This document shows, piece after piece, positions 35,201-43,580 of a stretch of DNA of 64,000 nt. Numbering within the stretch: the stretch's first letter is position 1; each line of letters starts with the position of its first letter. The stretch is from contig CAZYZX010000007.1 in NCBI GenBank assembly GCA_964652025.1, positions 1-64,000 on the forward strand, in the 5' to 3' direction. Under the pieces are notes generated by a model. That model saw only the letters and a program-made list of their open reading frames with translations. It searched no databases and was not told where the DNA came from. Source of the DNA: JAEXOD01 sp964652025. GTDB taxonomy: Bacteria; Bacteroidota; Ignavibacteria; Ignavibacteriales; Melioribacteraceae. The position numbers were made by a program, and so were the translations under genes.

Positions 35201-35913
35201 TATTTAATGCCTTTATTTCCATAATTAGCAAATAAAGTTGAATAAATATCGTCATATTCCTTAGTAATTCCTTTAAAGGGTTCTGTTCTAATTAAAGGGT
35301 TTTCTGCTTTTTCGTTTTCGTTATTAATTACGTCTACAACTAAACGAGTGCAAATTTTAAGTTCTTTGCTAACTGGATTATACTGAATTGGATTAAATTG
35401 CATTGTAACTCCCCTTAAATCTCTTACAATATAGGGAGTGCTAAGACTAAAATTACTTGCTGGATAAAATTCGTTTTGGTTATAAATATTAGCAAAAACA
35501 TATGGTACATTTTGTGGGTCAATATCTCTTGTAAAATTACCTTTAGAGGGGGCTATATTACCTAATTTTTGTGTTACATATTCTACATCAATTATGCGAT
35601 AAGATACTCCTTTATCATCAGAAACTATAACGCTTTTTCTTAAAATAGGTAATTCGGGGGCTCCTTTTTCTAATAGTTGATGCGCATTTGGTGCGGATAT
35701 TTTAATATAGTCTTTTCCATTAATATTAATTTTTTCATAATCAAAGGAATTAAATAAAAATTCCACACGTGTTCCACTATTATCAGTAGAAATTAAGTTT
35801 AATGTTACTCCAGGTTTTCCGTCTTTTAAATTAACGGTTTCTGCATTTAAATAATAAGTATTTAGTAATAATAAAAATAAAATTAATAATTTTAATAAGT
35901 AGTTATTTTTCAT
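32233..35913 (-). CDS. Gingipain-type (C25) cysteine protease with T9SS sorting domain
   Basis: A 1226-residue secreted protease counted from the ATG at 35913; a TTG four codons upstream is less likely. A signal peptide (about 1-24) and propeptide are followed by a C25 catalytic domain with H443 in NYIGHGSG and C476 in FDVACLNG. The 33-residue spacing equals that of the His/Cys pair in gingipain R. A fibronectin III module starts near 590 (TITDLNVLNPTSSEILVTW), then a beta-rich module (YEWNDISTTGTEATNW onward), an Ig-like stretch, and the type IX sorting domain with QNYPNPFNPSTTIN and KKMMLIK. The substrate is unknown; it could process surface proteins as gingipains do. Confidence 0.9.
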   Translation of the reverse strand: MKNNYLLKLLILFLLLLNTYYLNAETVNLKDGKPGVTLNLISTDNSGTRVEFLFNSFDYEKININGKDYIKISAPNAHQLLEKGAPELPILRKSVIVSDDKGVSYRIIDVEYVTQKLGNIAPSKGNFTRDIDPQNVPYVFANIYNQNEFYPASNFSLSTPYIVRDLRGVTMQFNPIQYNPVSKELKICTRLVVDVINNENEKAENPLIRTEPFKGITKEYDDIYSTLFANYGNKGIKYNFIPEPGKLLIIYYQNYENEVNTFYNWKISKGIPTIKAKYPTETGSGANAIKSYIQNLYNSDGSVTYIILVGEAAEIPYLLGNYESAPSDPCYVKLAGNDAYPDAFIGRISPKSAANLAYIFEKIRKYEDEPFTGANAGWYLKGMGVASDEGTPTDWQRANLLRTMFLNNMHFTSVDQVYDPGASSTTVTTNLNEGRSVINYIGHGSGTSWGTTGYSTTLINSLSNGYKNPFVFDVACLNGNFTLTECMEEAWLRAGDLNNPKGAIAVYGSTTNASWVPPCDMQYHAMELLTTRQKMTVGGVCFSGLMYGMDVNGGSTGEGLKMMEQFHIFGDPMTKLTFGLFPDTTPPTTITDLNVLNPTSSEILVTWSAPSDSSIGGVMGYDLRFSTSPINNDNDFANAQSILLSGEGDVFGSPKSYTFNNLNFNTTYYFAIKSRDIWGNISLMSNVASGTTLSAPYLTCTPDSFAYNLLSGIVKNDSLIISNSSTNPSTLTFTVETANSTFPNKSVSLKITPVINNNKVEESKENPLETGGISIKGSGGPDSFGYKWIDSDAQNGPAYEWNDISTTGTEATNWIATSTYSAKDEGYTTINMGMNFKFYGNIYSTVYVSSNGFLTFILPSGSSFTNAAIPNSAAPNNYIAPFWDDLDGKTTGKVFYKTEGNKFIVQYYNWSKYSGTGTLNFQVVLYSSGKIMFYYNDCTTTLNSATVGIENATGTVGLQIVKDANYVKPNLAVKISAEPEWLFMNNIAATIYNGVSAKINLNINTNGLEDGLYSLDLKIKSNDPNQPVKLIPVKLTVGNMIPVELVSFNASINNNIVNLTWSTATETNNSGFEIERNLNNNWDKIGFIKGKGTTTEKQNYFFADIINNANNNIVSYRLKQLDFDGTVHYSKTIEVELTPTNFSLSQNYPNPFNPSTTINFTLPIKSYVNIKVFNTLGQIVAELINQELVAGYHQVNFNASNLSSGIYYYKMEAGNFSSIKKMMLIK

Positions 35914-36042
35914 AAAACAATCCAAATAATTAAAAAATATAACTTAAAATAAAAATATTTTAGGATATTTTTATGTTATTTTTAAAGAAAATAGTGATAA
36001 TAATATTGATTTAGAAAAAAAAATCTATTAGTATATTACTAA

Positions 36043-36378
36043 ACATTAAATCGATTAAATTTAGGGGCTATAAACTTTAATCAAAAAAACATAGAAGTTG
36101 AAATAGATAATATTAGTACATATCAATTAAGTCAAAATTATCCAAATCCATTTAATAGCAGTACATTAATTAGTTATTCAATTCCCAAAGAAAGCCAAGT
36201 TACATTAAAAATATATGACATATTAGGGAAAGAAATTATAACTTTGGTTAACGAAAAACAGGAAAGAGGAGTATATAATATAAATTTTGACGCTAGCAAA
36301 TTAAGCAGTGGCACATATTATTATACTATAGAAACAGGGGAGTTTAAAGATACTAAAAAACTAATATATGTTAAATAA
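36043..36378 (+). pseudogene. Orphan T9SS C-terminal domain, 3' remnant of a secreted-protein gene
   Basis: After a stop codon at 36040 the frame is open for 111 codons and reads a complete type IX sorting domain: QLSQNYPNPFNSSTLISYS, KIYDILGKEIITLVNEKQ, LSSGTYYYTIETGEF, ending KKLIYVK. There is no ATG, no signal peptide and no ribosome binding site, and the 130 bases upstream contain no matching coding sequence. It is best explained as the tail of a gene whose main part was deleted. It is diverged from the domain of the neighbouring C25 gene, so it is not a simple duplication of it. Confidence 0.82.
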
Positions 36379-36408
36379 AAAATAACGGGCTTAAAGCCCG
36401 TTATTTTT
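36379..36408. terminator. Bidirectional terminator
   Basis: AAATAACGGGC pairs with GCCCGTTATTT around TTAAA, with A and T runs on the two sides. It ends the remnant on the plus strand and the alpha/beta hydrolase gene on the minus strand. Confidence 0.9.
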
Positions 36409-36418
36409 ATAAATAAAA

Positions 36419-37354
36419 TTATTTTAAGAAATTTAATACGGCGTTATTAAACTCGTTAAATTTTTCGTATTGGGCAAAGTGACCGCATTCTGGTATCATA
36501 ACAAGGGTGCTATTTTTAATTTTTTCGTGCCCAATTTTAGCAATATCAACCGTTTTACCACCATGCAAATATGGGTTAGGGATAAGGTTATCATTTTCTC
36601 CAAAAATTATTAAAGTAGGAATATTAATTCTATCAATAAGATTAATAACAGGTTGATCTACCATCCCATGAACGCTTTTAGCCACTGTATAGCAATATTT
36701 ATCAAAATCTTTAGCATCTCTTAAAGCAATTCTATCGGTAATCATAAATTCAGCGTCATCTGGAAGGTTATAGAAATTAGAAATTAAATTAGCTCTAATA
36801 GTTTGCACTGGGGTAAGTTTAACAGCATTAACAGTCATAACATCTCTAAACCATTGTTTTTCGCCTTCGTTAAAGGCTTCAAACCCAGCAGGGTCAACTA
36901 AAATAAGGTTTTTAACTAAATTAGGATATTTTAATGCAAATACCATAGAAATTTGCCCACCCATGCTATGACCCGCAAGAGTTACATTTTTAAGTTGTAA
37001 TTTATTAATAAATTCTGCAACAATATCTGCGTAAAATTCCATAGTACCGGGGTGAAGTTCTTTGCTACTTTTACCGTAGCCGGGCAAATCTATAGCAATG
37101 CAACGGTATTTTTTAGATAATTCGGGAATATTTTTATCCCAAGCACGTAAATAACTGCCTAATCCGTGAATAAAGAGAATAGTTTTATCACCGGTTCCTT
37201 CGTCAATGTAAGCAATCTTAGCTTCTTTTAATTGAGCATATTTAACCGGGAAAGGATATTTAAGATCTTCAAATTCCATTTTTGTTAAATCCTTATAAGG
37301 TGAACAAGCAACTAATAAAAGAACCGATAATACTAAAAAAGAAAATTTATACAT
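36419..37354 (-). CDS. Alpha/beta hydrolase lipoprotein
   Basis: A 311-residue predicted envelope lipoprotein: signal peptide with lipobox LLVAC (C17). The hydrolase fold has the oxyanion HG motif FIHGLGSYLRAW, nucleophile S130 in AGHSMGG, acid D255 in FGENDNLIP and H292 in ECGHFAQYE, so the triad is complete. Similar enzymes are esterases, lipases and C-C hydrolases. It lies 29 bases after the beta-barrel protein gene, and the pair is placed downstream of an acyl-CoA synthetase and symporter. This suggests ester cleavage outside the cytoplasm to feed that pathway. Confidence 0.88.
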   Translation of the reverse strand: MYKFSFLVLSVLLLVACSPYKDLTKMEFEDLKYPFPVKYAQLKEAKIAYIDEGTGDKTILFIHGLGSYLRAWDKNIPELSKKYRCIAIDLPGYGKSSKELHPGTMEFYADIVAEFINKLQLKNVTLAGHSMGGQISMVFALKYPNLVKNLILVDPAGFEAFNEGEKQWFRDVMTVNAVKLTPVQTIRANLISNFYNLPDDAEFMITDRIALRDAKDFDKYCYTVAKSVHGMVDQPVINLIDRINIPTLIIFGENDNLIPNPYLHGGKTVDIAKIGHEKIKNSTLVMIPECGHFAQYEKFNEFNNAVLNFLK

Positions 37355-37383
37355 ATTAAAACTCTCTGCAAATTGTTAGTAAA

Positions 37384-38943
37384 TTAAAAAAGTAACCATT
37401 TATAAACTAAAAACATAGTATAAGGGTTACTAGGTTTTTTAGTTAAACCGCCATTAACAGCAGCGCTTTTATAAAAATCACCCAGCCATAAATAAGCAGC
37501 ATGCAACTCTAAATTCATATAAACGGCAGGTTGGTAACTAATCATTGCATTTAATTCGGTTCCCATATCATTTTTACCCTCATATGGCTTAACAAGGCTA
37601 ACAGCATAACCGGCACCAACTTTAGCTTTTAATTTATTAGGAATAATAGCTTTGTTAAAATTAATTGTTCCACCAAATTGACCTAATCCAATGTTAGAAA
37701 GGTCGCTAATGGCAGCAACAAATCTATTAACAACATTACCATGTGGGTAAAGTAAATAAGCCCCATTGCTAACAAAAATAGCACCGGGCGAGCCCCATTG
37801 GTTACCAGTTAAAACGCCGCTAAAAGTGCCGTCTTTAAGTCCGTTATCATCTCCAGTTGCAAATAAAAGGTCAACATTTACGTTATCATCTACAGTTTGA
37901 CCATATTTATACCCAGCACGCAAATTAGCAGCAATTCCCATAATATCACATGCTTTAGTATATCCACCAACAATTGCAGTATCTACTTTACCAAAATTTG
38001 CATTTACAAATCCGCTTAAAGACCATCTACCCAAAGTAAACTCTGGATTATAAGCACCAAATGTTCCAAGCCAAAAGATATCTGCTTTATATGTGCTGCT
38101 ACCTAAAGGAAAGCGGTAAACACCATTATAAGCATTAAGAGAACTATTTAGTCCTTGTCCTAAAATATTAACTCCACCTTCTCCGTTACTTCTATCATAC
38201 ATATAATATAAGCTAACGCCTTGCCTCCAACTTGGGGTTATATCTTTTTCATACATTAATTCCCAAAGGGCAACATCATCATTTTGGTTAACGTTATTTT
38301 CGTATAATTGGTAATAACCACCTTTAATTCTATCATAATCCCAATCATATCTTGCAGAAATTCCAACTGCATCACTACCCCAGTAAGCAAGTCTATAACC
38401 GGTATACATCATAGTATTAGCAAAAGTGCGGTAAGGATTATAAGGGGTATCGAATAGACGTTGTAAACCTAAATTAATGGTAAAGTTTTTAAAAGGAATA
38501 AATTCAAGCTCTACATTTTGGGTTTGGATGTTAACTTGGTCTGCAGAAAAAGCGGAACCAAAATTACCACCAGTACCATAAGAAGCATCGCCCCAAGTCC
38601 AGTCAATTTCAAAGGACATGCGCAATATTGCTTTACCATCTAAAAGTTTTGGTTGATAAATAATAAAAGGGATAATTCTTTGTTCAAAGTAAAAAGAGCT
38701 TTGACCTGTAGAAGTTGTATTATTACCAAAAAGGCGTCCAACGGTTTGACCTTTTAACAAATCATTGGTTGCATAAATATTATTAGCTACCGCCTGATTA
38801 ATAAAATATGCTAAAAACTGAAATTCTGTTACAGGTTTGCCTGGTACTTTGTCTTTATCAAAATCCCATTGCTCGTTTTGTGCACTAGTGTAATTATAAA
38901 AAATAAACGAGAAAAAAAATAAGCTAATTAAAAATTTTTTCAT
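37384..38943 (-). CDS. Outer-membrane beta-barrel protein, porin-like
   Basis: A 519-residue protein with a signal peptide (about 1-21), alternating polar and aromatic strands along its length, many Tyr, Trp and Gly, and a C-terminal phenylalanine (YKWLLF) as in barrel-assembly substrates. I do not recognise a specific family; general porin-like barrels are closest. Conserved-looking stretches are LRMSFEIDWTWGD and GLQRLFDTPYNPYRTF. It has a gap of 88 bases containing a terminator after the lipoprotein gene, so it probably has its own promoter, and it precedes the hydrolase gene. A substrate channel for the neighbouring locus is inferred. Confidence 0.75.
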   Translation of the reverse strand: MKKFLISLFFFSFIFYNYTSAQNEQWDFDKDKVPGKPVTEFQFLAYFINQAVANNIYATNDLLKGQTVGRLFGNNTTSTGQSSFYFEQRIIPFIIYQPKLLDGKAILRMSFEIDWTWGDASYGTGGNFGSAFSADQVNIQTQNVELEFIPFKNFTINLGLQRLFDTPYNPYRTFANTMMYTGYRLAYWGSDAVGISARYDWDYDRIKGGYYQLYENNVNQNDDVALWELMYEKDITPSWRQGVSLYYMYDRSNGEGGVNILGQGLNSSLNAYNGVYRFPLGSSTYKADIFWLGTFGAYNPEFTLGRWSLSGFVNANFGKVDTAIVGGYTKACDIMGIAANLRAGYKYGQTVDDNVNVDLLFATGDDNGLKDGTFSGVLTGNQWGSPGAIFVSNGAYLLYPHGNVVNRFVAAISDLSNIGLGQFGGTINFNKAIIPNKLKAKVGAGYAVSLVKPYEGKNDMGTELNAMISYQPAVYMNLELHAAYLWLGDFYKSAAVNGGLTKKPSNPYTMFLVYKWLLF

Positions 38944-38982
38944 GGCAGTAATTAGTTTTGTTAGTGTTATAATAAATTAAAA

Positions 38983-39014
38983 AATAATCCCCTTTAAAAA
39001 TAAAGGGGATTATT
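38983..39014 (-). terminator. Terminator after the lipocalin-like lipoprotein gene
   Basis: AATAATCCCCTTTA and TAAAGGGGATTATT are exact reverse complements around AAAA, followed on the minus strand by a T run. It splits the locus into two transcription units. Confidence 0.88.
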
Positions 39015-39031
39015 TTGGTAAAAATTAAATA

Positions 39032-39547
39032 TTAGTTAACTCTTACGTATTTTTGAACATTTAAAGTACCTAAAATACCACCACCAGTGCTACCAAAGCC
39101 ACCTGTTACAGTTGGAGGAGCAACACCAATAGCAGGTGAAGTTTGAACAACTTCATAAGTCATTTGGTCTGGTTCTGGTGTTGTGTTTACTTCATAAATT
39201 CCTTCTGCTGTTAAAGCAGCTGGTGTTTGTTGGTTAACAACTATTTTATGAATTGTTCCTGTTGCGCTTTTTGTTAATTGGTAAGTACCGGTTAATGTTG
39301 TAGAAACGTTGTTACTATCTACTTGAACAACTGTATAGGTGTTGTTATCGTTAAAAGTAGCAGTAATTTTTTTAATTTTAAATGGAGCACCTCTTAATAA
39401 TGGGGCAATATTAGTACCTTCAGAAACCCATTTTCCTACTATAGGATCTTTTGGAGTTTGGTTGTTTGTTGAGTTGTCATCGTCTTTGCAGCCAAAAAAT
39501 GATACTGCTAAAACAAATAGTAGAGCAAATAAAAGACCTTTTTTCAT
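39032..39547 (-). CDS. Small lipocalin-like lipoprotein
   Basis: A 171-residue lipoprotein with lipobox FFGC (C20) followed by KDDDN. The body starts IVGKWVSEG and continues with short beta strands (KITATFNDNNTYTVV, TLTGTYQLTKS, MTYEVVQTS), the pattern of lipocalin-like domains in Bacteroidota. The C terminus is Gly-rich. It starts 26 bases after the acyl-CoA synthetase gene and ends at a strong terminator. It may bind a hydrophobic ligand at the envelope; this is inference. Confidence 0.72.
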   Translation of the reverse strand: MKKGLLFALLFVLAVSFFGCKDDDNSTNNQTPKDPIVGKWVSEGTNIAPLLRGAPFKIKKITATFNDNNTYTVVQVDSNNVSTTLTGTYQLTKSATGTIHKIVVNQQTPAALTAEGIYEVNTTPEPDQMTYEVVQTSPAIGVAPPTVTGGFGSTGGGILGTLNVQKYVRVN

Positions 39548-39573
39548 GGTATACCTCTTTTTTTGGTTAATGA

Positions 39574-41082
39574 TTATTTGTTGGTTAAACTTATTAATTT
39601 TTTCCTATCAATTTTTCCAGCTTCGTTTTTAGGTAATTCATTTATTATTTCAAAATACTTAGGAATTTTATATTTTGCAAGTTTACCTTTACAAAATTCT
39701 AATAATTCATTAGGGGAAATTATTAAACCTTTATTTAGAACAACAAAAGCTTTGCCAACTTCTCCCCATTTTTCATCAGGAACACCTATAACGGCTACTT
39801 CTTTTATTGCGGGATTAGTTAACAAAAATGCCTCAATTTCTGCTGGGTAAACATTTTCGCCACCGCTTATAAACATGTTCTTTTTTCTATCTACTACATA
39901 GTAATATCCTTCATCATCGCGTAGCATCATATCGCCCGTGTGGAAATAACCATCTGTAATAGATTTTTTTGTTTCTTCTTCTTTTCTCCAGTAACCGGGT
40001 GTAACAATAGGTGCTTTAATCCAAAGTTCGCCAATTTCGTTGTTACCGCACTCTGTGCCATCTTCTTTTACCAATTTAACATCTAAAAAGAAGTTTGGAA
40101 AACCGATAGAGCCTTTTTTCCTAATTGCATCTTTTTGGTGTAGGGAGTAACAATTTGGTCCTACCTCTGTTAAACCGTAGCCTTGTCTAATAAAAATTCC
40201 TTTATTATGCCAAATATTAATTAAAGGAATTGGCATAGGAGCACCGCCAACAATTGCATATCTAACAGATGATAAATCTACAACATTAAAAAGTGGTGAG
40301 TCACTCATCATTTGCAACATTGTAGGAACGCCAAAAAGAATAGTGGTCTTTTCCTTTTCCATCAGTTTTAGAATTAAATCTGCATCAAACTTTTGTAATA
40401 AAGTATGGGATGCACCATGGAAAAGAAATGGAGTAAATAGAACATTCCACCCTCCGGTATGGAAAAATGGGGCGTAGCTTTGGGTGTGGTCATTAGAAGT
40501 AATGTCAAGGCGTAAGCCAGTATTAACAGCATTCCAAAAAAGCATTCTGTGGTTTATAATTGCACCTTTAGATAAACCCGTTGTTCCAGCAGTATATAAA
40601 ATCATTACAGGGTCTTCTATATCAATATCTGCTATAAAATTATTTTCCTCACCATCTACATTATATAAAATATCTGTAACTAAAGTCATTTCTTTAATTA
40701 AACTAATTTTAGCAAGGCTTTGTAAGTTTTTTATTTCCTCGCTATATTCTTTTTCATATAAAAATAGTGTAGGTTCCGCATCATTAATTAAAATATCTAA
40801 CTCACGAGGTGTAAGCCTAAAATTTAATGGGACTAAAATAATACCAGTTTTTACGCAAGCAGTAAAAAGTAAAACATACTCTGCGCTATTTTTAGAATAG
40901 ACACAAATTCTATCGCCTTTTTTAAGATTTAGCTTTTCAGTTAAGGTTAAAGCTAAGTAATTAGACTTTTTATTAAAAGAATAATAGTTCCAAACAGTAT
41001 CTTTTTCATGGTCACGTAAAAACATTTTATCTGGATTATAAACAGCCCACTTTTTTAACCAATCAGTTTCTTGTTTATACAT
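39574..41082 (-). CDS. Acyl-CoA synthetase, AMP-binding family
   Basis: A 502-residue cytoplasmic ligase that activates a carboxylate with ATP and CoA. Motifs: the phosphate loop MILYTAGTTGLSKGA, GYGLTEVGPN, YHTGDMMLRDDEGYYYVVDRKK and FISGGENVYPAEIE, and the C-terminal lysine in NEAGKIDRKKL. Length is typical for medium- or long-chain fatty-acid or aryl acid ligases; the substrate is not settled by sequence. It overlaps the symporter gene by eight bases, which strongly suggests that the ligase acts on what the symporter imports. Confidence 0.9.
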   Translation of the reverse strand: MYKQETDWLKKWAVYNPDKMFLRDHEKDTVWNYYSFNKKSNYLALTLTEKLNLKKGDRICVYSKNSAEYVLLFTACVKTGIILVPLNFRLTPRELDILINDAEPTLFLYEKEYSEEIKNLQSLAKISLIKEMTLVTDILYNVDGEENNFIADIDIEDPVMILYTAGTTGLSKGAIINHRMLFWNAVNTGLRLDITSNDHTQSYAPFFHTGGWNVLFTPFLFHGASHTLLQKFDADLILKLMEKEKTTILFGVPTMLQMMSDSPLFNVVDLSSVRYAIVGGAPMPIPLINIWHNKGIFIRQGYGLTEVGPNCYSLHQKDAIRKKGSIGFPNFFLDVKLVKEDGTECGNNEIGELWIKAPIVTPGYWRKEEETKKSITDGYFHTGDMMLRDDEGYYYVVDRKKNMFISGGENVYPAEIEAFLLTNPAIKEVAVIGVPDEKWGEVGKAFVVLNKGLIISPNELLEFCKGKLAKYKIPKYFEIINELPKNEAGKIDRKKLISLTNK

Positions 41083-42577
41083 TTTTTCCTCTCTTAAGGA
41101 TTAAATAAAGAACTATAGAAACAACAACAGAAACAATAATAGCTGCAGAAGCTGCAACACCAGGGTTTTCTCCGGTTGCAACCGAAAATGGTATTTTAAT
41201 TTTACCATAATACATTGTAAAATGCACAATAATAGCAGAAACAGAGCCAGCAATAACAGCTATTTTATTTACATTTTTTAAGAACATACCAAATAAAATT
41301 GGTACAAATGCAGCAGAAAAGTAAGCATAAACTCCATTTTGTGCAAAAATACCAACGCTAAGTTTTGGGTTTATCAATTGTTGATAAGATGATATAATTG
41401 TAATTATTGCCATAATTACAATAACAACTCTATTTACCAAAATGTTATTAAAATTAGCTTTAGCTGTAAAAATATCCCAAATAGGTTTAATTAAATCTTG
41501 CGTAATTGTTGTAGATACAGATTGAATTAAGCCTTCTAAAGTTGAGATACCCGCAGAAATTAAACCCAAAATTAAAATTAAAGTAACATAAACAGGAAAT
41601 TTTACAACAACGAAAGTAGGAATAACAGAATCTAAGGATATTGGTTTTCCGTTAAAAGTTAAATCTGGAAAAGTAAGGCGTGCAAAAAGTCCAGTTATAA
41701 CAACTAAAAAGAAAAGCATTTGAATAATAGTACCGGAAACCAAGTATTTATTAACGTCTTTGTTATCTTTAAGCAAAAGGCTTTTAGTAATAATATGTGG
41801 TTGGCAAACAATAGCAATACCAATAATTGCTTGCGAGATAAAGATTTCGTAAAAATCCCTAAATAAAAAGCTTTTATTATTATAAAGTTTAGTTAAATTT
41901 GGGTCAATTTTATAAAGCTCGCCAAAAAAAGCACCTAAACCGCCAGAAAGCTTATCATAACCTGAAGTTAACAAAATAACGGCAACAACAATCATAATAA
42001 TTGCTTGTATTGTGTTAGTATAAACCATGCTATTAGCGCCGCCAAACATCATATAACCAAAAACAAAAATTACAAAAACAATTAAAACGTTAAGCTCTGG
42101 TAAACTTAATGCATTGGCAAGTACTTTGGTAATACCAACAGCAATTAAAACAATAAATGTTAAAAGTAAAACAGCAAGCATAGCAAAAAAGAAAGCATAG
42201 CCTTTGCTATTATACTTAGTTCCCATCCATTGTGCTAAAGTTAAAGCCTTTACGGATTGACCATGTGTTCTAAACTTTTTAGTTAAAAATATTAGAGAAA
42301 GCAGCGCAGCCAAAGGTAAAACAAAAGCGAAAGAAATAACTGCGCTAATTCCATAATATGCAATAAATCCAGGATTAATAATAAAAGTAGCTGCACTTGT
42401 CATAGATGCAGCTAAAGAAAGACCAACTGAAAAAGGAGAAAAATTAATATTTCCAACTGCATAATCAGAAATATTTTTAATTTTTAATGCACCGCGAATA
42501 ACAAAAAACAGAATAAAAGCGGCGTAAAAAATTAATAAAATCCATGTATAAAAAACTAAATTATCATTGTTGGTCAT
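41075..42577 (-). CDS. Sodium:solute symporter family transporter
   Basis: A 500-residue inner-membrane protein with about 13 hydrophobic helices. The SSF pattern includes an early GLSLAASMTSAATFIINPGFIAYYGI (the conserved sodium-site region of TM1), FGYMMFGGANSMVYTNTIQAIIM and LGLISAGISTLEGLIQSVSTTITQDL. This resembles carboxylate and proline-type SSS transporters. It overlaps the acyl-CoA synthetase gene and is 12 bases after the KAS III-like gene, so its solute is likely an organic or fatty acid. Confidence 0.9.
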   Translation of the reverse strand: MTNNDNLVFYTWILLIFYAAFILFFVIRGALKIKNISDYAVGNINFSPFSVGLSLAASMTSAATFIINPGFIAYYGISAVISFAFVLPLAALLSLIFLTKKFRTHGQSVKALTLAQWMGTKYNSKGYAFFFAMLAVLLLTFIVLIAVGITKVLANALSLPELNVLIVFVIFVFGYMMFGGANSMVYTNTIQAIIMIVVAVILLTSGYDKLSGGLGAFFGELYKIDPNLTKLYNNKSFLFRDFYEIFISQAIIGIAIVCQPHIITKSLLLKDNKDVNKYLVSGTIIQMLFFLVVITGLFARLTFPDLTFNGKPISLDSVIPTFVVVKFPVYVTLILILGLISAGISTLEGLIQSVSTTITQDLIKPIWDIFTAKANFNNILVNRVVIVIMAIITIISSYQQLINPKLSVGIFAQNGVYAYFSAAFVPILFGMFLKNVNKIAVIAGSVSAIIVHFTMYYGKIKIPFSVATGENPGVAASAAIIVSVVVSIVLYLILKRGKNV

Positions 42578-42589
42578 AAATTCACCTAA

Positions 42590-43579
42590 TTACCAAATAA
42601 AAGCAGCAGCTGCAAAAGCTAAACCACCACCGCTTCCCATAAAAATTAATTTATCGCCAATATTAAGTTTCCCTTTTTCGTAAGCGTCGTTAAGTGCCAT
42701 TGGAATACAAGCGGAACCAGTATAAGCGTATTTTTCCATTATTGCATGGGCACGTTCACGCGGTACGTTTAGTCTATCCATAGTTTCCCAAATACCGTTA
42801 ATGTTAATTTGTGTCATAAAATAGTGGTTAAAGTCTATTACAGGAATTTTTGTACGTTCGGAAAGTTCTGTAATCATTTTAGACCACATTACAGGGTTAA
42901 TTTCCTTAGGAAATTTTCTAACAAACTTAAGTAAATGGTCTTTGTTTTCTAAAACTTCTTTAGTAATAGGTTTATTAGTTCCACCGGCATAAATCCCCAT
43001 CCAACTATTATAAACACCTTCTGTATGTAACGAGCTAGCTAAAAATCCGCGATTTTCATCTTCTGTAGCAGAAACCACAACTGCACCCGCACCATCGGCA
43101 AAAAGGGTAACGGTTTTTTTATCGTATAGGTCTAAGTATTTACTCATAGCATAAGCGCCAATAACAAGAATATTATTATAACGGCTATCTGCAATAATAA
43201 ATTTAGAAGCTACATCAAGAGCAGTAACAAAACCAGCACAGGCAGTGTTAAGGTCAAAAGTGCCAGCATTAACGGCATTAAGCCTATATTGAACAACTGA
43301 AGCAGTAGATGGGGAGATGAATTCTGGGGTATCTGTAGAGATAATAATTAAATCTAAATCTTCAGCTTTCATATTGGCGCGTTCTAAAGCTTGGTTAGCA
43401 GCGTGAACGCATAAATCTGCAGTAGATTCATCCTCTGCACACCAACGTCTTTCTTTAATAGTTAAGTTGGTAACTAACCAAGTGTCTACATCTTCATTAA
43501 GAAGGTCGTTAAAAAATTGATTAGGGATAACCCTACTAGGGACGTAAGCCCCAACCGATTTGATAAAAGCATTTCTCAT
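42590..43579 (-). CDS. KAS III (FabH)-like protein with altered catalytic triad
   Basis: A 329-residue thiolase-fold protein. The nucleophile is present as C114 in DLNTACAGFVTAL. In FabH the other two residues are His in PHQAN and Asn in GNTS. Aligned by the surrounding residues these positions are T256 in MTQIN and Y286 in YAYTGSACIP, so the decarboxylating His/Asn pair appears to be lost. The GSGGGLAFAAAAF end is normal. It could transfer an acyl group without condensing malonyl-ACP. It starts two bases after the SDR gene and belongs to the same operon. Confidence 0.85.
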   Translation of the reverse strand: MRNAFIKSVGAYVPSRVIPNQFFNDLLNEDVDTWLVTNLTIKERRWCAEDESTADLCVHAANQALERANMKAEDLDLIIISTDTPEFISPSTASVVQYRLNAVNAGTFDLNTACAGFVTALDVASKFIIADSRYNNILVIGAYAMSKYLDLYDKKTVTLFADGAGAVVVSATEDENRGFLASSLHTEGVYNSWMGIYAGGTNKPITKEVLENKDHLLKFVRKFPKEINPVMWSKMITELSERTKIPVIDFNHYFMTQININGIWETMDRLNVPRERAHAIMEKYAYTGSACIPMALNDAYEKGKLNIGDKLIFMGSGGGLAFAAAAFIW

Positions 43580-43580
43580 A

